A stretch of 64,000 bases of DNA from Dasypus novemcinctus (taxonomy: Eukaryota; Chordata; Mammalia; Cingulata; Dasypodidae). The position numbers were made by a program, and so were the translations under genes. The stretch spans positions 123,241,225 to 123,305,224 of the forward strand of contig NC_080683.1 in assembly GCF_030445035.2 (NCBI RefSeq), in the 5' to 3' direction. This document shows positions 1 to 12,247 of this stretch, one piece after another; position 1 is the stretch's first letter; each line of letters opens with the position of its first letter. The notes below the pieces were generated by a model. The model worked only from the letters and a program-made list of their open reading frames with translations. It did not search any database and was not told the origin of the DNA.

Positions 1-470
1 AATGCGTGCCCCAACCCCAGAGGAAACTGAGGCTCCTCAGCTGCACACCCCGAGCCGAGAAAGACCCTGACTCAGAAGCAAGGGGAGCAGCTTACAACAG
101 GGCCTTCCCCACCTCCCCAATCACAGTGGGCGCCCGGCTGCGATTGGCTCCACCTAGATCACATTCTTTTTATTAAAATCTTTTACACATTCAACAAACC
201 ACATAACAAGAACTGCCTTCATTAGTCACATAACCGTTTGTTACGTTCATCACAAAGTTTTGCTTTGCTTTTCTGAATCAGCCGCCTGATAGCCTGAACT
301 CTGGATCTGTCAGCTTGATGGACTTAGTCTTGACCAGAAGATACATTTGAGCGCCCCCTCCCCAAATGTCCTAGCAATTTGGTCCATGGACCCCAGCTTT
401 TGTCCACAAGCGCCCACAGCTTTACCACCAGAAAATCAGCCAAGCCCCACCTCCATGCTTCTGGCATAGC
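1..470. other. No gene seen; apparently unique sequence
   Basis: Mixed-composition sequence with a T-rich patch near 167-185. No ORF with family resemblance and no confident repeat. A possible short MIR-like piece ('gaggaaactgaggctc') lies at about 19-35. Confidence 0.4.
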
Positions 471-720
471 CTATGGGCTAAGAAAGGGTTTTACATTTTT
501 TGATGGCTGCAAAAAGAAAAAAAAGAAAAATCAAGACAAGACTATATCTGGTGACACGTGGAAATTATACAAAACACAAATTTAAGAGGTCATAAATGAA
601 AGTTTATTGGCGCCCAGTCACACCGTTCCTGTGGCCACTTTCCCACTCAAGCAGCACAGCCGAGTCCAGGCCACGTGGCTACGTGGCCTGCGAGCAGGAG
701 ACACCAGCTGCCCCGCCCTT
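470..720. mobile_element. Ancient hAT-type DNA transposon fossil
   Basis: The stretch through 'ctggtgacacgtggaaatta', 'cataaatgaaagtttattgg' and 'aagcagcacagccgagt' follows the order of a well-known mammalian hAT-Charlie nonautonomous element ('gtgacacgtgaaaattatat ... ataaagttttattgg ... acaacggcagagttgag'). It is diverged and lacks clear ends. I cannot name the subfamily with confidence. Confidence 0.55.
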
Positions 721-994
721 TGCGACATGGGCCACGGCTGCGCCCAGGCACACTCCCGGCACAGGCTCCTGTCCCTTTCTGTCCTCTGCCCTCTCCGCTA
801 CCCTCTGGGCAGGCATTCTCCCCAGGGCCCTCCTCCCTGTCTCCTCTCTCCTCTGGCTGCTGCCCTTTTCCCAGTGCCCCGCCATCAGCCCCTGCACCGA
901 GAGGACGCACGTGTCACCTGTTCACTTCCAAAACATCAGCATAACGAGAAAGCAAAAATGGCTGAGGACCTGTTTTAATGTAATATTATTACTA

Positions 995-1001
<7 letters not shown>
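720..1001. other. GC-rich stretch, no gene seen
   Basis: Overlapping short frames on both strands, none recognisable. Possibly diverged sequence continuing from the hAT fossil on its left. Confidence 0.35.

Positions 1002-1035
<34 letters not shown>
1001..1035. repeat. Poly(A) run
   Basis: A run of over 30 adenines at the left edge of an L1-like segment. It may be the tail of an unrecognised plus-strand retroposon ending here. Confidence 0.9.
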
Positions 1036-1037
<2 letters not shown>

Positions 1038-1390
1038 CTACACTGAATGCAAGGTTTGGTTATAAAGACACTGAAACCATTGGAGAAACTTGAATACGGA
1101 CTGAATGTTGAAGCGTGCGTGCCTGTTAAATCTCCTTGTGTAGTCAGTGTGCTGTGGCTGTAGGAGAATATCATTGTTCCTGGGAGATAAACACCCAACT
1201 ATCAGGATTAAACGTTCATACGCATGCTGAAACACTTTGGCAAAATAAATAGGCACTATACACGAGAGTGAGAAAACAAATGTGGCAGAGTGTTAATTAA
1301 TGGTAGATGAGTCCAAGTGGGTAGAAGGGGCGTCGTTGTACTGTTCTTCCAACTGTTTATTCTGAAAATTTTCAAAACTACAAATGAGCT
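1036..1390 (+). mobile_element. L1 3' UTR fragment (old L1M type)
   Basis: The segment ends with 'tgtactgttcttccaactgt' and then 'ctgaaaattttcaaaa'. This is the typical end of old mammalian L1 3' UTRs ('attgtactattcttgcaact...gaaattttcaaaa'), preceded by 'gtggcagagtgttaatt'. Strongly diverged. Confidence 0.6.
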
Positions 1391-2104
1391 TTAAAAAAGA
1401 GAACCAAACTCCAGCTCGGCGGCAGCCAGCTGGGAGCAGCTCCTGTGGGCAGCCTGCAGAGGGTGGGCAGTGCCCATGTGTCCAGACGCCGCCCGCCCTC
1501 CTGCCAGGCCAGCCCCCTCCTCAGTCCTCCGAGGACATCAAGAGCAAGCTGCCCGCTCTCCCCTGCCCGGCCCGGGAGCAGCCCACTGTCCTGGTGCCCT
1601 TGAACCCCTGGCCCCTCTGCAACAGCAGGAACCCAGCCAGGCGCCCTTCTCTCCACACGCCGCCCTGCACCCGGCGCTGGCTCTTTCTCCTCCACGAACA
1701 CACACACGCGCGGTTCTCCCAGCCCGGAGGGGGCGGAAGGCCCACTGCCCAGCGGCCCTGCACCTGGCCCTGCGCCTGCCTCCACCGTCCAGGGACATCC
1801 TGCTCCGGGTCCTTCCCTCCCAGCCTGCTGGGAGGGCGGGAGAGCCTCTACCGGGCTGGCCTGATGGGGAATTTCAACAGCGGCCTAGCCTTTCACGGGC
1901 CCCTGAAATGTCCTTGTCCATCTGGTCTCCTCGCTCAAGACGTCACGCCTGGGTGACTCATTCGACCAGGAGCGGTGGCAGATCCTCCCCCGCTCAGCAC
2001 CGTGATGAGCACCACTGCGTAGTGCCAGGCCCCGCGCCCCCTATGGCAGCCCTGCCTGGGAGGTGGTCCACTAACTCCACTAACAGAGTCTCACCCAGAG
2101 AAGT
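1390..2104. other. GC-rich stretch, no gene seen
   Basis: Two overlapping plus-strand frames (1384-1956 and 1470-2177) and several minus-strand frames are open together. This points to low stop-codon frequency rather than coding. No domain or conserved motif seen. Confidence 0.4.
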
Positions 2105-2950
2105 CGCCCAGTGCGTGCTCAGGGGACTTGAATCTCTGGACTGGCCGTGTGCCAGCTGCGCCCTGAGCCGCAGCTGAGTGGCGACTCCTACTCTGGTTCG
2201 TTGGACTTACCCAGGCCAGCTAACAGGGAGGTGAAGATGGTCAACCACCACACCATGGAGTCAAGAGTACCTACAACTGAAAGCAGGAGGATTGCATCCT
2301 GCATCCATGTGGACTCTAAGCCCCCTCTCAATACAGAGGTGGAGCGGACATCACCATCCCAGGGTCCACAGGATGGAGAAATAGAATATGGATTAGAGTG
2401 GACTTACTGGTATTCTACTATGGAACTATTGTGACTGGTAATAGAAGAAATTGTAGCACTGGTGTGGAGAAAGTGGCCACAGTAGTTGCTGAGGGCAGGG
2501 AGAGGGAAGAAGAGATGTGATGTGGGGGCATTTTCGGGACTTGGAGTTGTCCTGAATGATATTGCAGGATCAGGTGCTGGACTTTATTATCCTGCCATAA
2601 CCCACTGAATGTACTGGGGGAGAGTGTGAACTACAGGGTAAACTATGTGGTGCAGCAGTGCCCCAACATGTGCTCACCAAGTGCGATGAGTGTGCCACAA
2701 TGATGGGGGAGGTTGTTGGTGTGGGAGGAGTGGGGTGGGGGAGTAGAGGGTATACAGGAACCTCTTATTTTTTTAATGTAACATTTTTTGTGATGTGTGT
2801 ATCTTCAAAAAGATAAAATTTATAAAAATAATGGGGCGGGGGGTGGGGAATGGAGTATATGGGAACCTCTTATGCTTTTTGTTTTTTAATGTTTTTTAAT
2901 ATAGCATTCTTTGTGATCCATTAACTTTAATAAGAGTGTAAAAAAATAAA
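2105..2950 (+). mobile_element. Xenarthran L1-type 3' end, 'family A' copy 1, with a duplicated 3' terminus
   Basis: This shares a long colinear sequence with 30805-31612 (+), 42760-43470 (-) and 54040 onwards (-). It runs from 'ggacttgaatctctggactg' through 'gtggactctaagccccctct' to 'ggaacctcttattttttt'. Copies share a 3' end and differ in 5' length, as expected for target-primed reverse transcription. A second, partial 3' end ('tatgggaacctcttatgctt') follows at 2840-2950. I take the family to be a xenarthran L1 3' UTR. Confidence 0.75.
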
Positions 2951-3850
2951 GTCACCCGGGTCCCATGCTGGGGGAGTTCAGGGGACACCTGTGGGCGCTG
3001 GGGTGGCCCGGCCATGCCACGGGAGCTGTGGCACTTCACACGCAGCCTGGCGGCCAGCACTTCGGGTCCTGCTCTAGCCTCTCAGGAAACTTAGCCACCG
3101 GGAGTGCTTTCTGTTATTATCCAAAGGTTTAGTTCATTTATTTCTAAAAAGGGATTGTCTTTCAGGAGCTGCATCCTCACCCAGGCTCACGCCTTGCTGC
3201 AGTTTTCCTGTTCTACTCTGGCAGGAAGAAAAACAACTTTTATAGAAAATGGGGTCTGCTCTGTAAAGATGGCCAGCTCCGCAGAGGAGGGAGCTAGAGG
3301 AATTCTCACCACGGCAGCGTCGTCTCGCTGGCCAATAAGTGTCCCCAGTGTGTGCTACGTGTCAACACGGAGGTCATTTCTGGGGGCAGTGTTTCTGACA
3401 CACAGCCCTTGTCCTGCTGGGCCTTAGAGCTCACTCTGCCACGCCTTCAAAACAGCTGCACTTTAAGGCAGCCGGGCTAATAAAATCCCACAAAGAAACC
3501 AAAGACTCTCAATGCCTGGATCAGGCAGTTCTTTTCCTTTGTGAAAGCAATTAGAAAAGTAAGGGGCTCCAACTGTGTGCTGGAAACATTCCAGGGGAGT
3601 CTCAAAAGGTCGGGTTGTCATGGACTCATAGAACTGCAAAGTGAAAGATACCTGCTCCCCGGCAGGTAACTTAACATTCCTATTCTGCATATAAGGCCAT
3701 CAAGACCCAAAAAGGCTGACCAGTGAGAGATGGACAGGGGGAGGAGGAGGGAGCTGCAGGGAGACTGCTGGCTCCCCTGTCTCTGCCAGACACGGGTGCT
3801 GGGTCAGAGGCTCAGAGTAACCCGAAGAACTTCCTAAACCCCACATGCCA
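2951..3850. other. No gene seen; mostly unique
   Basis: A 107-codon open frame at 3104-3427 has no recognisable features. The part at 3600-3720 ('tcatagaactgcaaagtgaa') is vaguely like an old mammalian SINE or L2 fragment, not assignable. Confidence 0.4.
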
Positions 3851-6295
3851 AAGACAAGCCGAACTGGGAGAAAAATATTGGCAAATCACATATCCGATCA
3901 AGGGCTTGTATCCAAAACGCACAGAGAACTCTTAAAACTCAACGGTAAGAAAGCAGACAACTCAAAAAGGTAAATAAAAGTTGTGAACAGACACATCGCC
4001 AAAGAAGATATGCTGATGGAAAATAAGCACACGAATGGAAAGGCTCTCAGCACCAGGAGAGTGGGGAATTAAACATTGACACAGTCACGAGACACGCTAC
4101 GTGCTTACTAGAACAGCTGACATCCGAACGTCGGACGATACTCCACAGAGCAACAGAAACTCTTTACCATGCTGGTGGGAACGCAAAATGGTGCAGCCAC
4201 CTTAGAAGACAGTTTGGCAGTTTTCTACAAAGCTAAACTCAATCTTACTGTGCAATCCAGTAATCGTGCTTCTAGGTACTTACTCAACCGATTCAGAAAC
4301 TATATCCACACAAAAGAACTGTGCATGAATGTTTGTAGCACATTTATTCATAATTGCCAGAAACTAGAAGCAAACAAGGTGCCTGTCAACAAATGAGTGG
4401 ATAAACTGTGATGCATTCATAATGTGGAATATTATTCAGCCATCAAAAGGAATAAGCTAAAAACAAAACAAAACATAAAAAGGAATAAGCTATTAGTTCA
4501 GACAATATAGAGGAATCTTAAATGCATATTGCTAAGGAAAAAAAGAAGGAAGCCTGTTTGAAAACTCTACACATTGTATGATTCCATTCATGTGAAAATT
4601 TTTTAAAAGCCAACATGATAAAGATGGAAAACAGATAAAACTCCCCATGGGTTTGGGAAGAGTGAAGACTGACCAAGTTTGACAGCTCAGACTCCCAGGG
4701 GACTTTCTTTGGATGGTGACGCTATTTTGTATGTAATGTTGAATTCATAACACTACGCTTTGAAAAAACCCATAGAACTTTATAGCACAAAGACTAAGCC
4801 TTAATGTATATAAATTTTAAAAGGTCAACTCAGAGGACAGGGAAATCCCAGGATAGAATGCAGACTGTGATGAGACTCTATTGCATGAACAATGTATGAA
4901 ATAACCTCGCTGAAGGTGGGGAGGGAAAAAGAAGGGGCTGACCTGAAAAACCTTAAAAATGGCTGGAAATGATGACAAATGGAGCTGGACATATCACTGC
5001 ACTCTAGTTGGTAAAGTTGTTTCTCAGAGGGCTACAGGTTCACAATTCTAAAATTGCTGTACATGGACACTGGAGATGGAAAAGCAAGTAAAGGGCTGGA
5101 GGGAGCTGGCTCTCTGCTGGAGTGGATGACTGTAGATAAGCAAGCAGGGTAGACTTCAGTAAGTCATTTAGTACTGGATTAGAGTCAGACATGGGTGTGA
5201 ATTCATGGTAAGCTTGATAAAGACATAGTTGAATGTAGAAATATTTCCAGTCCTGACTATATGCCCAGGTCAGTACATACACACCTCCTAGCTCCCTCTG
5301 CCAGGGGCCCTGGAAGCAAGGATGCCCCAGTAACCATGCGCACACTCAATGCCCAGATCTTGGTTTCTAAACACCCTTCTCTAATAAGAGGATCCAGGGT
5401 TCCTTGGAGAAGCAGGGCAGGCCTGGGACAGAAAACACAGGAGAAGAGCCTGGAGCATCTTGTGATGCCAGTAAGTGCTTAAAATATACAACAGTCTCAG
5501 GGATATGTCACAGACACAGGAGCTGACCTGAAAGAGTTCCAGTGTCCAAAATGGGAACAATGGGAACAAAATGATTCAGGTAATATTGAATTAAGTGCAA
5601 AGCATAAAATAAATATCTGTGAGTCCACACTGATATAAATGGTTGGATAAGCCAATAAAAGAGGGAGAAGACACAAATCTCCTGTGCAGAACTCCAAATA
5701 ATTGATGCAGCTATTCTACCCTCAAGGAGGTGGCGCACGCCCCCCACCCCCCGCCCGGGCGGGGCTGAAGTGTACCACTGAAAAGGAGGAAGAGCGTGAC
5801 TTCACAGAGGAAGAGCATGGCACGACCTCAGCCAGCGATCAAGAATCCGCAGGGAAGAATCATTCACGACACGTACCTCGTGCCTGACCCCCATGCCCTT
5901 CTGAAACCCATAAACCCTGTCTACCCTGGGAAAGACACCAGCCCCAACCAAGGGACATTCTACAAAACCCCTGACCAGGGCTGCTCAAAACTGTCCAGAG
6001 CATCAAAGCACAAGGAAAGTCTGAGAAACTGCCCCAGCCCAGAGGGGCCTCAGATCTGAAGCCCATGTGGGTTCCTGGATCACAAAAAGGACATTAGGAA
6101 AAAACAAAGGATGTCCAAGTAAACAATGGAGTTTAGTGAATAGCAGATCATGCCCGGTTGATGGGCTGTGACAAACACACGCCGGCCGGAACTGGACGAT
6201 TTAACAGGGTGGGGTGGGGACTGGGTGTTGGGAACTTTCTATGTTATCTTTGCCACTTTTCTGTAAATCCAAAACAAAAAGTATGTATTTTTTAA
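3850..6295 (+). mobile_element. Old L1 (L1M-type), ORF2 end plus long 3' UTR
   Basis: Decayed ORF2 C-terminal sequence is recognisable from 'atccaaaacgcacagagaac' through 'gcaaaatggtgcagccacct' to 'tggaatattattcagcc' (about 4430). A 3' UTR then follows with the L1M landmarks 'gggacattctacaaaacccc', 'aaaaaggacattaggaaaaa' and 'gccacttttctgtaaatcca'. All frames are broken. Ends are approximate, and two related insertions joined near 4830 cannot be excluded. Confidence 0.8.
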
Positions 6296-6534
6296 AAACC
6301 CGCTTGCCTGAGCTCCTCCTGAAGACGCCTCGATTCAGGCAGAGGGCACTGCCACACGCGCGCGAGCAAAGAGGAGCACTAAGCAACAGGTAAAGGGAAA
6401 ACTGGCTACCTGAGACTGTCTCCACTTGGCCTCGCACCTCCTCACCTGCCCACCTCAAACATTCCTTTCTGTTTTCAGTGGACATGCACAAAATAGCTCC
6501 CACGTGCCAGGGGCTCGCCAGGGTTCAAACCCCA

Positions 6535-6757
6535 GCCTGGCAATGATTTTCAAATGGGGTCGCAGCCCGTTGGCAGGTGATGAAATCAACCTAGTGGGCC
6601 ACGAGGAGCGTTTTCTCCCTGGTGAAATGTAAGGCTAAAGCATATCACAGTGCCTTTTATGCACCAAGGGTATGGAGTGGGAAGCTGTGGGTTATGATGT
6701 GAAATGTACTTCTTAATGTAGGCTAAAGCCAGAAGAGTTTGAAAACTACTGCAATAA
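6535..6757. mobile_element. Nonautonomous hAT-Charlie element with terminal inverted repeats
   Basis: The left end 'gcaatgattttcaaatgg' and the right end 'agtttgaaaactactgca' are imperfect inverted repeats. The interior ('gatgaaatcaacctagtggg') matches the general pattern of small mammalian hAT elements. The subfamily is not named. Confidence 0.65.
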
Positions 6758-9265
6758 GTTCTGTCCTTGCCAGAAGGAGCTGAAACTCAGTGGGGGGAAA
6801 AGAGACAAATCTTGGGGGAAAAAATAATGAAACCGTTTGTTATGATTCATACAAAACAAAACAGAGCGCAGTGCTAACTTGTTCCCACTGTCTTAGCCTA
6901 TATAGGATCATGGCATAGCTGCAATTATTTCCTTCCTGTTCATTCTACCATGCCCCCAAAAGAAACTTAAGGTAGTTGTGTCATTGAGCTAGTCCTCCCA
7001 GGCTGTGAACTTTACAACCTGGCACAAAATTGCCGTACAAATTTTCTCTACACATAGCCTGACAACTTTCTGGTGATATATTTTTATAGATGTCTATACT
7101 TCCATGATTTTCCAATAGTTTATTTAGAGCCAATCTCCTGATTCTGTTCACTAAATTCTTTTCACTGTTAAATACATTTCTAATCTCAAGATCATTTCCA
7201 CATGAATACAGCAACGCTCAAAATCAATTATACGTAATCCTTTGGATGCTCTGCAGACCACTGCCACTCCTGGCAAAGCCACTGGAAAAAAATTCTATCT
7301 GAAGACCGAAAATTTACCTTTCTGATGTAAGATTTCCAGGTTGCATCAGTGCATTTGGGCTTCTCGAGGCAAATCCAGCATATTGATAAAATGTAGGGCT
7401 AGCCTTAGTTTATCTGCAGTACAAGGTCTTAAAGATGTTAGATGTGCCGGGATTCAGAAGGACAAAATGGGACCTTGTGTTGTCGTTTCTGAGAACTCCA
7501 AGAGGAGAGGCCAGGAGGGAAGAGAGAACAGGACCAAGAGCAGGAAAGGAAGGGAAGAGGTAGTTTCGAGGGGCTGAGACCCAGGGGCCCCCGAGATGGC
7601 ATTCAAGGGGGGGGCGGGGACAAAAACACCAGATGACAGCCCGGAGCCCGCCGTGCCCACCACCTGCAGAGGTGCCACGTCCTGAGGCTGCCCCGCTCCC
7701 AGCCCCTCGCGCCAGCAGACAGCGCTTCTTCAAGGGCTCCTCTCTGGAAGTGAGGGTAGACGTTTCAGAGGGAAACACTGTGTTCCCACGGGAACCTCTT
7801 TGTCACGTTGACTCAACTTACTCTTACATCCTCCTTGCACATGATCCCAGTTTCCCCAGTCTTGTAAATATGGGTACAGACTCACAAAGTATAAAATCCT
7901 AGAGAAAGGATTTTCCTGATACACAGAGATAGTCTTTTGTCTCACAGAATCGTTCATTTTGCTCTGAGAGCAAACGCCTTTCAGCACTTTAAGAAAAAAA
8001 GGAAGAGGACAAGGAAATAACTCATAAACAACACAGAAATCAAAATTCCAAAAATGCGTCAAACTATCCTTTGCAGCCTCAGCCCACAAAGAAGTCACTA
8101 ATGGGGAGCATGGCTCGCCGTGACCTGACTTCTTACTATCTTATACCATAAGCAGAGCCGGGCTTCTCCACCAAGTTAATTAACTGTATACGTTACTTAC
8201 AGGCCATGAACTTCTCAAATGTTTGTATTTCTTTGGAAGACCCTATCTAAAGTTGACTGCTACTCTTTTAAGAGTTCCAGAGTGCCATATAAAGCCAACT
8301 ATACCTTTTTAAATATTATTTTTAACAAGTCAAGTCTCTGTGGTCTCCCAATAGAGATGTCCCGTCTTAACTGTGGCCGCAGTTCCCAGGGTGAATGTAT
8401 TGGTCAGTTCTTAAACTGGACACTTAAACTGGGTGCATTTGATTGTTTGTAAATTATAACCCAGTAATGTCCATTAAAAAAAAAGAAAAGACTACACTGA
8501 AGGCGATGAGGATGTAGGGTAATTGGAAACCAAAAAAAGAGGCATCATTTAAAAAGAAAGCCGTATCACTATAAGAAGGAAGAATTTAAAAGAGAGAAGT
8601 AAAAATTCCGTCTTCATGCTAATTTTAGGTTCCATTCTGATTTGAGCTGTGTTGTGTCTCCAGGTGAAACACGTAAAGGAGAATGTTCTCCAAGAGTCTG
8701 CTATCTGACTACAGAATAAGAAAAGAAGAAAATCAGGATAAACAAGCTCTGATCTGGCAAACCGCTGCCGGCTTACTCTGCCCACTGCTGACAGTGGAGA
8801 ATGATGAGTGGATCCTTTACAAACATCTGCAATGTAACACAGGCTGGGGCTACAGCTCCACACATCTTGCCTTATTCAAGAAAAGCAGGCTCGTTTTAGA
8901 AGATTCTGAAGAACAGGAAGACATTTTTAAAATAATAGTAAAATCTGCTCACCATCCAATTACAATGATTAATATGCCTTCCATTATTTTACTCCATTTT
9001 TTATATCATTGAGATGATACTGAATAGATACAGTTTTGATTCTGGTCTCGACAGAAACACAAACATCTTTTCATAGCTCTCATTTGTAAACTTTTTATAC
9101 TATGTTATTAGGAATTTGCTATAAATGTTTTTTGGAGAGTTTGCACAATAATCCATTGTGTAGCTATATCACAAAGTAATCAGTCTCCAACTGCTGAACT
9201 CCTACATTGCTCCCTTTTTTTAAATTTACAAAGGGTACGATTAATTTATTTACGTATAGAGCTTA
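6758..9265. other. About 2.5 kb with no gene seen
   Basis: Short open frames only (at most 122 codons), overlapping on opposite strands and without family signals. The A-run at 8477-8499 is followed by 'gactacactgaaggcgatga', which shares 'gactacactgaa' with 1036. This may be a small L1 3' fragment. Confidence 0.4.
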
Positions 9266-9279
9266 TTTGCACAGTTGTA

Positions 9280-9390
9280 GCTGCTTGCTGCGGGGGGCGG
9301 ATGTAGCTCTCGGGTTGAATGCCTCCTTCCCGTGTCTGAGGGCCTGAGTTTAATCCCTGGTACTGCCTAAATATAAAAACAAAAAAGCCA
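9280..9390 (+). mobile_element. DAS SINE, short monomer
   Basis: The tRNA-like head 'ggggcggatgtagctctcgg' is followed by the B-box-like 'gagtttaatccctggtactg' and a short A-rich tail. It is a diverged monomer of the armadillo DAS type. Confidence 0.8.
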
Positions 9391-9394
9391 GTGG

Positions 9395-10560
9395 AATTAC
9401 TGAGGTGAGGAAATCCTTCCTAATTTGGGGATTAGAAACTCCAAAGGCCATGAAAGAAAAGAGTGACAAATTCAACTACATAACAAAATCAAATTTTCTG
9501 CATGACAAAACCATAACCACAGTCAAGAAACAACAAGCTGAGGGGAAAACACCAAATCTGTGACTCATGACAAAGGACTAATTTCCTTAATATAGAGAGA
9601 GCTTTTACAGATCACAGCTTAATAGAAAAATAAGCAAAGGATATGACCAGGCACAGTTAATTTAGTGAAGGTATAGAGTTAACTCTTCAATCTAGTAAAA
9701 GATGCTTCTCATGATAAGAGAAATGCAAATAAAAACTAGGCTGAGATTTCCCCCAATCAGATTGGCAAAGATCCAGGGTTTTTCATAATAGTGTGCTCTC
9801 AAGTTTGGAGAAGGGTGCTGGTGGGAGCATATGGGCACAGGCTTATGGAAGGCAGCTGGGCACTACCGGTCGAAAGCATAGATGCACGTACTCTTTGATC
9901 GCACAATTCCACTTTTAAGAATGTCTCTTGTGGGAAGCAGCTGGGGCTCAACCCACTGGGCTCCCGTCTACCATATGAGAGGCCCTGGGTTCACACCCAC
10001 GGAGAGCTGATGGCCCATGCTCATGGAGAGCTGACAGCCCACAGAGAGCTGACGCAGCAAGATGACACAACAAAGGGAGACAAGCAGAATGCACAGCAAA
10101 TGGATACAGAGAGCAGACGGCAAGCAAGTTGCAAGGGGGGAGGAGAGATAAATAAAAATAAATCTTTAGAAAAAACAAGAATGTATCTTGTAGGTAAACT
10201 AACATGTACTATATGACCTATTAACAAGGTTAGGCAATAAGACATTATTTATAACAGCAGTAGTCCAATAACAGAAGACTCATTCATCTTTGTACAGCCA
10301 TACAATGGAATACTATGCAGCTGTTTAAAGGAGGAGGATGCTCTTTATGTACTGATATGTAACAATCTCTAAGTTATTAGTAAGTGGAGAGGCATAATAT
10401 AGACCAGTGTAGGTAGTATATTATCATTTGTGTACAATTGGAGTTGGGGAAGGAGGTAATACACAGACACAGAGATTTGGATTAATAATGCACAATAACT
10501 TTCTGAAAAGAAACAAACAGAAAAGAACTAGATGTCTGGGTTTTGTGATTTCAAGCAAAC
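9395..10560 (+). mobile_element. Old L1, ORF2 C-terminal part, split by a DAS SINE
   Basis: ORF2 remnants such as 'ctacataacaaaatcaaatt', 'aaggactaatttccttaata', 'agagaaatgcaaataaaaac' and 'acaatggaatactatgcagc' run in order on the plus strand. Frames are broken. The SINE at 9932-10176 interrupts it. Confidence 0.85.
9932..10176 (+). mobile_element. DAS SINE with target-site duplication
   Basis: The tRNA-like head 'gggaagcagctggggctcaa' is followed by the body with repeated 'gagagctga', 'gcagcaagatgacacaacaa' and an A-rich tail. It is flanked by AAGAATGTCTCTTGT (9917-9931) and AAGAATGTATCTTGT (10177-10191), a 15-bp duplication with one mismatch. Confidence 0.95.
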
Positions 10561-11055
10561 TTCTTCACTGTCCACCCTTAGTACCTTTAGAATTTAAAAA
10601 CATTTCAATGTATTCCTATCCGAAAAATATATATAAATTAAAAAATAGAAAATTATTTGTTTAGTGTAGTTGCTTAAAAGTAGAATAACCCAAAGGGTCT
10701 AAAGGCTGTAAGACCCTTGACATTGTGGAATTGCTTTCCCAAAGCATTTTCCCAATTATATTTTTGTAGTAGTATGTGAGTATCTTTCACAGGTATCAAA
10801 GGCAACATAAGATCTTATTTATTTATATTAGAACTTGATTAGAAAAAAAATGGTTTCATTTTGATTTCACACATCTTGATTACTAGTGAGTTGCTACCAT
10901 GTACCAGGCAATTACTAAGCCCTGGGAGTATAGAGATGAGAGAGAGACAATCCATCCGGCAGCCAACATAAAATAGGTTATTCGAATACAAAATAAGAGT
11001 AAGTGGAGACAAAGGACCATGTGCTATAATGGGCACACAGATTTAGATCACTTAG
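10561..11055. other. AT-rich stretch, no gene seen
   Basis: No open frame of note and no confident repeat. Possibly diverged L1 3' UTR at its left edge. Confidence 0.4.
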
Positions 11056-11059
11056 CTCA

Positions 11060-11374
11060 AGTCAGCAGAGGCCAAGTTTCTAGACAAGATCAGTCTATCA
11101 GTGATCTTGGAAGATAAGGACAGCAGCCAATAAAGAAAGTGGGAAGAGCACATGGTGTGTACAGGTACGTGGAGAACGTGGTCCACAAGGAACCACCAGC
11201 TTTTTGTTATCACGAGCATCTAGAACATGCAAGGAAGAATGAGAGGAGATGCTAAAGAGATACTGAAGAGCCAGCCCAGACTCATCACCTACACAACTGT
11301 GAGGTAGTAAATGTGTTGCTTTAAGCCACTTCGTTTGTGGCAACTTGTTACAGCAGTCATAGAAAACTAAAACA
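11060..11374 (+). mobile_element. ERVL-MaLR LTR (MLT1/MST-like), 3' part
   Basis: The end 'gtaaatgtgttgctttaagc' followed by 'cacttcgtttgtggcaactt' and 'gttacagcagtcatagaaaa' is the classic 3' terminus of MaLR LTRs, closing with CA at 11374. The left boundary is uncertain. Confidence 0.8.
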
Positions 11375-11890
11375 GACTTTAGTCCCTGGAAGCGGTGTGT
11401 TGCCGAAACAAACACCTAAAAACACGGAGTGGCCTTGGAATTGGGTAGTGAATGGAGGCTAGAAGAATTTCAAGAAGCGTGTTAGGAAAAAAACCTATAT
11501 TGCCCTAAACAGAATGTTAGTCGAAATATTGATATTAAAGGTGCTACCAGAAAGGGCTCAAAGGTATTGAGGAGCGCATTTCTGGAGGCAGAGGGAAGGG
11601 GATCCTTGCTATATAGTGGCAGAAAACTCAGCAGAATTGTGTCCTGTGGTTATGTGGAAAGACGAATTTGTAAATGATAAACCTGGATATTTAGTCGAGG
11701 AGACATCTAAGCTTAAAACCAATCCCAAGTATTTTAATTGGATGTCAGAACAAAGTCCAACACATTTAAAGGAATACAATGAAATCCAGCATGAAACAAT
11801 GTAAATCACAATGACTGTCTTCACACCAAACAAATAACCAGGAATGCAAAGAAGCAAAAAGATATGACTTACAACTAGATAAAAAATCTA
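11375..11890 (+). mobile_element. MaLR internal sequence remnant
   Basis: Directly after the LTR the sequence reads 'ggaagcggtgtgttgccgaa', 'ttggaattgggtagtgaatg' and 'ggctagaagaatttcaagaa'. This is the order seen in MaLR internal regions. No coding capacity is left. No 3' LTR was seen, as a SINE cluster begins at about 11910. Confidence 0.7.
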
Positions 11891-11909
11891 TCCAAAGTAA
11901 ATGTCAAGG

Positions 11910-11992
11910 GAGCAGGTGTAGCTCGGTGGCTGAGCACCTGCTTCACATGGAAGTCCCAAGTTCAATCTCCGGTGCCTCCTAAAAAAAAAAGT
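11910..11992 (+). mobile_element. DAS SINE monomer
   Basis: The head 'gggagcaggtgtagctcggt' and B box 'agttcaatctcc' are followed by 'ggtgcctcctaaaaaaaaaa'. First of four DAS units in this cluster. Confidence 0.9.
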
Positions 11993-12135
11993 AAATGTCA
12001 TTTCTGGATCTGAGGTAAAATTTGTACATTCAAACAGCTATTGTAAATATGCTCCCTATATTCAAGAATGCAGAAAACCACAAATGGAACTGCTAAAGAA
12101 GAAAGCTACAATATCTGAAATTAAAAACACACTGA

Positions 12136-12240
12136 AGGGGGCAGATGTGGCTCCAGTGGTTGAGCGCCTGCTTCCAACATGCGAGGTCCCAGGTTCGGTC
12201 TCGGGTGCCTCCTAAAAAATAAACAAGCAAACAAACAAAA
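12136..12240 (+). mobile_element. DAS SINE monomer, left half of a dimer
   Basis: The head 'ggggcagatgtggctccagt', B box 'ggttcggtctcg' and A-rich tail 'aaataaacaagcaaacaaac' run directly into 'cactcaggg' and the next DAS unit at 12248. This is the same linkage as in the other dimers in this window. Confidence 0.9.
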
Positions 12241-12247
12241 AACCCAC

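Noticed and set aside
1470-2177. 235-codon plus-strand ORF
   Set aside because: GC-rich shadow frame that ends in a family A retroposon; overlapping frames are open on both strands.
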